Positions 57,301-64,000 of a stretch of 64,000 bases of DNA are shown here, piece after piece. A program made the translations under genes and the position numbers. The stretch's first letter is position 1. Each line of letters opens with the position of its first letter. Below the pieces are notes generated by a model, which was not told the DNA's origin, did not search any database, and saw nothing but the letters and a program-made list of their open reading frames with translations. This stretch comes from Plantago major (lineage: Eukaryota; Streptophyta; Magnoliopsida; Lamiales; Plantaginaceae), in NCBI GenBank assembly GCA_026545765.1, contig CM048840.1, forward strand, positions 49,774,580 through 49,838,579, in the 5' to 3' direction.

Positions 57301-58007
57301 GAGGCCACAATGCAAGAAGATGTCCAGTTAATAGGCCTGGATTTGCAAATGAAGAAAGGGCTGGGGAAGAAAGGGAAGAAGGACAGAATGGTGGGAATCC
57401 TCCAACTGAAGATGAGAATGACTTGTGGAATGAGTTTATCAACCATGAGGAGTTTGCTGATGACATTCCAGCTCCCACACAACCAACACAAGATCCCCTC
57501 AGTCAAGTATCATATGAAAACAACATCCCTGAAGGTTCTAAGAAACTAAAGGTAATATTGGCAACACATACATGCTGGAAATTGATTAAATTCAAATGCT
57601 AATTCACTTATATTTTGCAGGTTAGAAGGAGAAATTCTGGTGAGAGGCAAGTAACTGCACTTGACACACCTCAGCTCAATACTCAGGAGAACACCACTAC
57701 TAGCACAACTTAGGTGGAAAATATGAATGAGGCACCAAATGTAAGCACCCTGAATTCATAATAAGCCACCACCATCAATATTGATTTCAGATACACTTAT
57801 GTTGGATTCATAATTTTGCAGATTCTAAACTTGACAAGGACCAAAACTCTGGTAGTAGGACCATCAATGTACAGGCAACGCCACCCAGAAGGAGATGGAT
57901 TGACTTTTGAGAAAAATGGGAGGAAGTATGTCCACCTCAACAATCTCAAGGATGTTATGGCTAAGGAGAAAGAAGCCACAAAAGGAAAGAAGAAGAAAAA
58001 TCAGTAA
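54315..58007 (+). pseudogene. MULE-D MuDR-type transposase, decayed
   Basis: Exons are 54315-55856, 55934-56594 or so, 56685-56808, 56893-57551, 57621-57740 and 57822-58007. The N-terminal part has CFTVGLHYGGSF and an acidic middle. The MULE core has VGIDGAHQSYPAKGVLLTVV (Asp), YTILSDKQKGLIFAV (Asp) and TLNNGCESFNSTLVPAREKP (Glu). A SWIM-like CTCRLRQLTG...HVVIALA and a CCHC knuckle CGTCGIRGHNARRC follow. Breaks: a one-base shift near 55385, a donor site changed from GT to GA near 56605, a one-base shift in the SWIM motif near 56980, and TAG in the penultimate exon. So it is not functional as it stands. Confidence 0.85.
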
Positions 58008-58195
58008 TGTACTAACTTGTTCACTTGTTTTGTTGATGGGATAATCTGCCTTGTTGGAAATCATTTGTTTTGATTAGTTGTGGCATGTAATCTAGACTAA
58101 GAATCTGTTTTGGCTTTTGTTGGATTATGAACTATTTCAAGAATGATCAATATGTAGGATTTATGTTGGATTATCACGTGTGCCTCAAATACACG

Positions 58196-58378
58196 TGGAA
58201 GTCAAATTTTTTGACCAAGAGTGTGGTTTCATTGCCAACTCATCAAGAAAACTGCCACCTCAGCCGATTTTGTATGAAACTTGCCAACTTTAAATAGTTC
58301 CGGATCAAAATTGCCAACGATTACATTGTGCTGTTTGCGCGTCACAATGACCCCAAAGAAGTGGACCAAATCTGCCTT
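58196..58378. repeat. MULE-D right terminal inverted repeat
   Basis: The reverse complement starts AAGGCAGATTTGGTCCACTT and matches the left repeat. Confidence 0.93.
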
Positions 58379-58870
58379 TTCCTCCGGACCTTAATATATA
58401 TCATGGGCGCAAACCCTACATGAAACCGGACTCGTTCGGACCCTACTCGTACCTATTTGAACTCGTAACTTTTCAAACATCTAGGTAGACCTATACTCAG
58501 GTCCATCTCGAACTCGTATATGACCCATTTCGACCTGATCTTATTAATTAGGGTAATGTATTGGTCAGGGTCCAAGAAGGATAGGGTTTTGTTTAGACCG
58601 ATTATACATAATAAAAAAAATAAAAAAAATAAAAATAAAAAAAAGGAAACGCCGCTAGGTTCGAGCCACGGCATAAAGTGTAAAAGTAGGACCATTCGGA
58701 ATTGCATAATGAGACATCTAATGTGTTCGAGACTTCCAGTTATATTTTTCCCTTTTATAGTATTTTAGTATTTTATTTATTTTTGTTCCACAAGTGAGGA
58801 TGGTCAACCTTGACCGAGTGCAACATCTAATGGGTTTGAGTTATACTCCTTTTGTCCCAAAGAACTTCAT
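58379..58870. repeat. Duplicated block, copy A, part 5
   Basis: It matches 61010-61480: CCGGACCTTAAT.TATATCATGG, TTGAACTCGTAACTTTTC, TTATTAATTAGGGTAATGTA, AAAAGTAGGACCATTC, GTGAGGATGGTC, TTGACCGAGTGCAACATCT. A run of AT-rich A-tracts replaces part of the copy near 58610-58650. Confidence 0.87.
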
Positions 58871-59266
58871 AGTTCATACATTAGGGTTGGCTTGTAATTT
58901 TATGACAAAAATTAAAATAAATAATATAACATTACTAAAAGATATAATTAAAAGATAACTTTTAGTGGAAAATGTGTAATTTATGTGTAAATATAATTTT
59001 TTTTTTTTTTTTGAGTGTATGGTAGCTTCCCTTTTTCGTAATGAGGAATTTGTAACAACTTCAACCAAATCTTCACTGAGGCAACATCTAACACGTTGGA
59101 ATTATGTGAAACTTCTTCCATTAGATATTGCACTAACAGGTTTGAATTGTGTGAAACTTCTTCCATTAGATGTTTCACTCGGTCAAGGTTGAGTTTGGAT
59201 TGTGTCAAATGGGATCTGAGTAGGACCATCCTCACTTGTAGGACAAATATAAATAAAATACTATGA
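58871..59266. repeat. Junction of the two duplicated blocks, with an inverted piece
   Basis: From 59045 to 59260 the sequence is the inverted form of about 61395-61530 (GAGGCAACATCTAACACG, GGTCAAGGTTGAGTTTGGAT, GGACCATCCTCACTTG). Within it, a phrase of about 42 bp (GTGAAACTTCTTCCATTAGA) is repeated twice. The 59 nearby T-rich bases at 59000-59012 and a start like TACTCCTTTTGTCCC at 58843 may mark a decayed Stowaway element. Confidence 0.6.
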
Positions 59267-60115
59267 GTTCCGCATTGGACCTTGTGTAAGGATGTGACAA
59301 ATTGGGAGCTTAAATCCGAAGGTGTTGTTGGTAAATGAAGAAGGAGATTCAATGAGAGCTTGAGATGGAGCATCCATGAGAGCTTTTTCCTACTTTTTAA
59401 TTATTTTATAAAAAGGGGTTTGGTTATATTTTTGAAAGATATTTTATGGGGTATTTTATAATAATATTTTATGTTATTTTGAAATTTAAATATATTATGT
59501 AGGTTATTTAAAATTATTTTATAACAATTTTGTAAAATACAAAACATTTTGAGTCAAATTTGTTGTAACATGGAACTTGTGACTTGCAACTAAGTCCAAT
59601 TATTTTAATATTTCATTTAATTTATATTTGGTCAACTCAAAAATCATCGCGTTTTATGTCTGTAATTGTTTGAAATCGTACAATATATGTAATTAGATTT
59701 TAAGTTGCACTAGATGAAATTTGTCCCAATATTTACGATATAATTAAAGGTAATTGTAAGTTAGCTATCATGTTAAACGTTATGCACAAAAAATTTTGAA
59801 ATTTACAAAATGTTGAAAATTTGTCCTAATATGGATAGAGCGGAATTGCCGTATTTTCAAAGGTGCTAGCATGCCCATGAACTCCTTGTTGCCAAATGTG
59901 GTTCAAATTGCTCTGCACATGTCTACAGGATAGGAAATTGTCTGATCTTTGTAAAAGGCTTGTAGGATATCCTAGACGGTAGGTTTTAGAGCTCTGTTTT
60001 CTGATCTTTCTGTTGTTGGTTTTGTTTATGGACTGAGTCGATGTACTGTCATTTGTTATGCTGGAATAAGTTCCAAAAAAAAAAGTTAGGTATCATGCAC
60101 AAAATTTTGAAAATA

Positions 60116-60196
<81 letters not shown>

Positions 60197-61530
60197 ATAT
60201 ATTGTTAACATGAAACATCTGGTTCATGGTTTCTCTTGGCTATATGGTTCGTCCGGGGGGGAGATCGAGCTTCAAGAAATAGTGAATGGTCTGGTTGAAT
60301 CAAAATAATTTTGTTTAAAGTTCGATTTTTTCAGAGGGCAATTGGTTTTTTGGGGGTGATAGTGGAAAAGTTGACAGATAAGCCACCCTTACTGCCACTC
60401 TACAGAACCGTACATGAAATTTTCACCTCATACGGCTCCTCGTTCAATTCTTTCGATTTATATATTATCATCAAATAAAATATATAGTCAAGGTCAATAT
60501 AATTTTGGTATCACTTAGTTTTAATGGCTTGTCAATGTGATTATTTCACCCCTGAGGTATTCCAAAAAAAATATAAAATCAGCCTGACATGTACCAATGA
60601 CTCATCTCGAGCCCTTTAGAAAATGTGTTGGCCGTATAAGGTTGGGTAAGATTGTGAGAAATGGAATCAACCTATGCAGACCCAAAACTGGATAGGGTTT
60701 ATGACAAATATAGTGTCATAGCGGGACCATCTAAGATTGTTGTACGAAAGGAAATAAATTACCAAAACAAAAGGAAATGACAATATTGTTTATGAGAAAC
60801 TTCTTCCATGATATAAATAGCACTAAATTTAAAGATTATGAAAATCTTTTGGATAATTTCAAAAGCTGATAAGTCAAGTATTAGATCTAGCAAGAATAAT
60901 ATAAAACCAACGAGACATGTGTGACTCATGATTTGAACTTGTTAGACGATGTACGTTGTTAAGACTAGGTTCTCTAATGTTCTTGTGGCAGGCTTTTACC
61001 CATACCCTAACCGGACCTTAATTTATATCATGGACCCAGTTCCTACATGAAACAGGACCCGTTCGAACCCTATTCGTACCCATTTGAACTCGTAACTTTT
61101 CAAACATTCTCAGGTAGACCCATACTCGGGCCCACCTCGGACTCCTCTATAACCTATTTGGACCTCGTCCTATTAATTAGGGTAATGTATTGGTCGGGAT
61201 CCAAGAAGGATACGGTATGAGTGTTGACCCATTATACATAAATAAATAAAAAAGGATAAGGTAAGGTCTGGACCATACTCTTTAAAAACGCCACCAGGTT
61301 CGAGCCACAGCAAAAAGTTTAAAAGTAGGACCATTCAAAATTGCACGAGACATATGATGGGTTGGAGACTTCGAGTTATGTATATTATCAATTTTTGTCC
61401 TGCGAGTGAGGATGGTCCTGCTCTAATCCCGTTTGAAACAATCCAAACTCAACCTTGACCGAGTGCAACATCTGTTAGAAAGAAGTTCCACATAACTCAA
61501 ACCTGTTAGATGTTGCCTCAGTCAGGTGAT
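59267..61530. repeat. Duplicated block, copy B, uninterrupted
   Basis: It aligns in order with the five pieces of copy A. At 59345, 60565-60590, 60647-60649, 60712 and 60957-61006 it has the empty sites of the five insertions in copy A. It contains the intact tRNA-Leu gene. It also has sequence at 60958-61006 that copy A has lost at the MULE-D site. Confidence 0.87.
60118..60196 (-). tRNA. tRNA-Leu (anticodon UAG)
   Basis: The minus strand reads GACAGTTTGGCCGAGTGG at the start and GGTTCAAATCCCACAGCTGTC at the end. The 7-bp acceptor stem pairs fully (GACAGTT with AGCTGTC, one G-U). The anticodon stem is CCAGA/TCTGG around TTTAGGC, so the anticodon is TAG, and the extra arm is of the leucine type. 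A and B boxes are intact, there is no intron, and TTTT follows within 10 nt on the minus strand. It is expected to be a working gene for CUA and related leucine codons. Confidence 0.95.
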
Positions 61531-62019
61531 CTGACTTTCCATATTCTTCCTGTATTTAAGCAACACAAGGCTTCTTTGCCATTGAATCAATTAATTTTCC
61601 GAACATTCCATATATGGTTACAAAAACCCCGACAATTACCAGGGGACACAATTGGACGATATTCCTAAAGCAAGCCCACTCCACTACTATGTTTTGCTTT
61701 TTTCCTTTTTCTACACTAGACTTTATATTTCTTCACCAATTACACATTAACAGTACCTTCACAACTCCTACCACCCCTAGAATGCATCATTAGTTCATTA
61801 CTCCAGATCAAATCATATGCCTGAAACATATCAAGCAGATATCCTTTCACATCCAAATAATTGCATCTCACCGTAAAGCCCCATAGAATATATTGTACAA
61901 GGGGCTATCAAACTTGCCAGTCTGGGGGAGACGACCAAATGATGTGTTATGAGATGATAACCAGAGGAGCCAACAATCAGATCAACAGCTAAAAACTCTT
62001 CAATTTTCCTGAAGTAGAG
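61531..62019. other. 3' flank of the SPINDLY-like gene
   Basis: No further gene is visible. On the minus strand it should hold the 3' untranslated region; candidate polyadenylation signals are weak. Confidence 0.5.
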
Positions 62020-64000
62020 TCACTGCTGATTCGATGGAGACCCATTGTCTCGTCCACCAGAACTACTGGACCCATTAGACATATGTGCACCGGAACTACT
62101 GAATCCATTAGACATATTTGCACCGGAACTACTGAACCCATTAGATGTATGTGCACTAGGACCATTTACCTTTGTTGTTGGGTTAGAAAATGTAACAGCC
62201 AGCTCTTTTGATTGTGGAGGAAACCCCAGCTTTGATTGCAATTCTGACATTTCCATACGCCTCAATGATGGCACATCACCCTTGCAATATCGACGCCACA
62301 TACTCCTGTATCTTGACTCCAGTCCTTGAGTAAATTTTGATCCATCACAAAGAGGCGATTTTAGCATAAGACCCCGCAGTTTCATTCTCAATTTTGAGAG
62401 GGCAGGCACATCATTGGCCAAATTTAGAGCGCGCTGCACATATTCATCTTCATTGTTGGCAACCAGATCATTCAATCCTGTTTTTAATGCAAACATAAGA
62501 GTTTGGCTGTTAGTCAATAGATATCAGCTGCAGCTAACATGTCAAACTTGCCAAACAAAGTGTAGGGGAACAGAACATATTACAACGTAATGATGCCAGA
62601 GCAAGACAATTTTGACACTATCATGCAACCCAGGAACCCAGCTTATGAATGGGAATTCTGAAAGTTTTGACTTAATTTCTTCCTTTCTTTGAATCGCAAG
62701 GTTCCTCAGATGCATCCATTTCAGTGTGTAATCTTGAAATAGATCTGAAAATATTTTTTTTAGCATGGAGTATTCTACTAACTCAACTCGGTTCAATTTG
62801 AATAAGATGCCAAAAGCTCCAAAACCCCTGCTAAAATTCTATAAGCCACCGGTAAGAGAATTCTATATGGGCTTCAAGAATTCCTAATTAATCATATCAG
62901 AATTATTGAATTGGCTGTAACAGATCAGTCATAGAATGGAAGCATAAACACAACCATGTTCATAGATATGATTGGACTATTGGACTTGAAGATTCTTCAA
63001 GTAATTAAAAAGCAGCAGATAGAAAAGGATCAAGATAAACTTACTCCGGTAAGAAGGAATTCTATATGGGCTGAGAAGGGCAGAAACTAGGGAACGCATA
63101 AAGCTAGTGAGCATGTAGTTGACTCTCTTCAACAACAGGGAATTGGGTTTTTGTAGGTTGGTTTATATTTGAAAGTATTGAGTCAAATGTGTAATAAATT
63201 GAAACTTGTATTTTCAAGAAATGGTTTATTCAGAAAAAATGAGATTTCGACTTTCTGATGAAAGTCGACAAAAAAAAAAAACTTGTCCTTCATGTAATGT
63301 TTCAAACATTAGACCTAAACGTTAATGCACCATCTTAAGGGTTGATAGATGTAAATTCCCATATATGCAAGAGCTAGTGTGTAAAGAACTTAGCTAAGTA
63401 GTATAACAGGACATCTCTAAAGTCATTGTGCAACATTCACTAAAGTGAGAAACAAAAATGGTGCATGCACACTGGTAAAAAAAAAAAAAAAAAAAAGAAT
63501 TCATATGAGGCCACAAATACACGTACCAATTGCCTTGAGGAGACTCACTCCAACATTATGAGCATGTACCGATCCTCCCATAGTGACACATGGAACACCC
63601 ATGTATAGAGACTCGCACGTGGTGGTTGTTCCAGCATAAGGAAACGTGTCCAAGCTACAGTATAAAACATGTCTGTTAACAAATATTCACATGTACATGA
63701 AAAATCTAGAACTAGATTCCTATCTAGGTTGTCCAACTTGGATTCGGTTGCATAAGTTGCATTCAATCTGCTCAATATGTCGCCCCCATCTCTCCCCAAG
63801 GAATGAGCAAGATCACTACGGTTTCTGTAAATATGCCCTGTATGCAAGTACTAGGGGTAATACCTAGAGCTAGAAGATAAACTTTGTCATGTTTAAATCA
63901 TCACAGCCATAAATCTAACAACACTTTTGTTACATTACATAAGATTCATAACAACAATGAATAATGACTATACAAGTGAGGTTATGAACCTTAGCCCTGA
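62020..64000 (-). CDS. SPY: SPINDLY-like protein O-fucosyltransferase, C-terminal exons (partial, frameshifted)
   Basis: Exon 63654-63528 reads LDTFPYAGTTTTCESLYMGV and GGSVHAHNVGVSL, part of the conserved catalytic domain of SPINDLY; the last exon 62477-62020 reads GLNDLVANNEDEYVQRALNL, RSMWRRYCKGDVPSLRRMEM and ends in three 33-bp repeats (SSSGANMSNGF type) and GSPSNQQ. SPY acts in nucleus and cytosol, modifies DELLA and other proteins and represses gibberellin signalling; it was long listed as an O-GlcNAc transferase. Between GVSL and the exon end one base is missing at about 63540: the expected Leu-Leu/Lys reading needs CTCCTCAAGG where CTCTCAAGG is found. So this copy is either a pseudogene or has a sequence error there. 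The TPR part lies beyond the window. Confidence 0.85.
62058..62156 (-). repeat. 33-bp tandem repeat in the SPY-like C-terminal tail
   Basis: Three copies encode an 11-residue unit of the type SNGFSSSGAxM. The units differ by a few bases. The family tail is otherwise variable. Confidence 0.85.
62478..63527 (-). other. Intron of the SPY-like gene, about 1.05 kb
   Basis: It begins GTACGTG (63527 downward) and ends TTTTTAACAG-like before 62477 (AAAACAG). An ORF inside (62796-62542) has no known features and is not counted as a gene. Confidence 0.75.

Larger units (their letters stand above)
53541..58378 (+). mobile_element. MULE-D: Mutator-like element with MuDR-type transposase, 4.8 kb
   Basis: The terminal inverted repeats of about 185 bp (53541-53732 and 58196-58378) are nearly identical; both start AAGGCAGATTTGGTCCACTT. 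No target duplication is left: by comparison with the uninterrupted copy (60950-61010) about 45-50 bp of the target are missing at the insertion. One multi-exon transposase gene reads on the plus strand. The element has no GRF gene, unlike MULE-A. Confidence 0.93.

Noticed and set aside
58981..59373. 130-residue ORF with an internal repeated segment
   Set aside because: The repeat is a DNA repeat of the duplicated block in inverted form; the frame runs through a T-tract and a non-coding junction.
62542..62796. 84-residue ORF in the SPY-like intron
   Set aside because: No similarity to SPY and no splice sites that would include it.
63545..63847. 100-residue ORF over the SPY-like exon
   Set aside because: It is in a wrong frame of the exon and continues into the upstream intron.

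Overview
This is nuclear DNA of a flowering plant. The evidence is GT-AG introns, a plant tetraspanin gene, a SPINDLY-type gene, a plant tRNA-Leu(UAG), and plant families of Mutator, CACTA, Helitron, Tourist/Stowaway and Ty1/copia elements. A eudicot, perhaps an asterid, is my impression from the repeat families only. Host genes are few: the tetraspanin (about 2.5-3.6 kb, minus strand), one intact tRNA gene (60.1 kb) and the 3' end of the SPINDLY-like gene (62.0-64.0 kb, minus strand). Almost everything else is transposable elements, many inside one another and nearly all decayed.

Left part (1-10.5 kb): the right end of a Mutator-like element (MULE-A) with the end of its transposase and a convergent GRF zinc-finger gene; the tetraspanin; a small hAT-like element holding a 1.1-kb solo LTR; an AT-rich spacer; and a 1.13-kb Pack-MULE (MULE-B) carrying pieces of a trihelix factor and a legume-lectin gene.

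Middle left (10.5-31.9 kb): MULE-C, a Mutator-like element with about 0.4-kb inverted ends, a decayed transposase joined to an OTU-type protease domain on the plus strand and a decayed plant-mobile-domain gene on the minus strand. A cluster of perfect palindromes separates the two. A complete 14.8-kb Sirevirus-like Ty1/copia element (two 1641-bp LTRs, 5-bp target duplication, minus strand) sits within the last ten bases of its left end. Downstream of pol the copia element has an unusually long, intron-containing env-like region.

Middle right and right (32.4-61.5 kb): a block of about 2.3 kb exists twice. The copy at 59.27-61.53 kb is uninterrupted. The other copy is scattered over 32.44-58.87 kb by at least five insertions: a 220-bp MULE-type MITE, a MITE split by a 10.4-kb non-autonomous Helitron, a Tourist element split by a 7.7-kb CACTA element, a further MITE, and MULE-D (4.8 kb). 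The uninterrupted copy therefore serves as an internal empty-site reference. The block carries tRNA-Leu(UAG): intact in one copy, a pseudogene that lost one strand of the anticodon stem in the other.

All calls come from reading sequence and translations by eye. Family names rest on recognised motifs, not on database searches.
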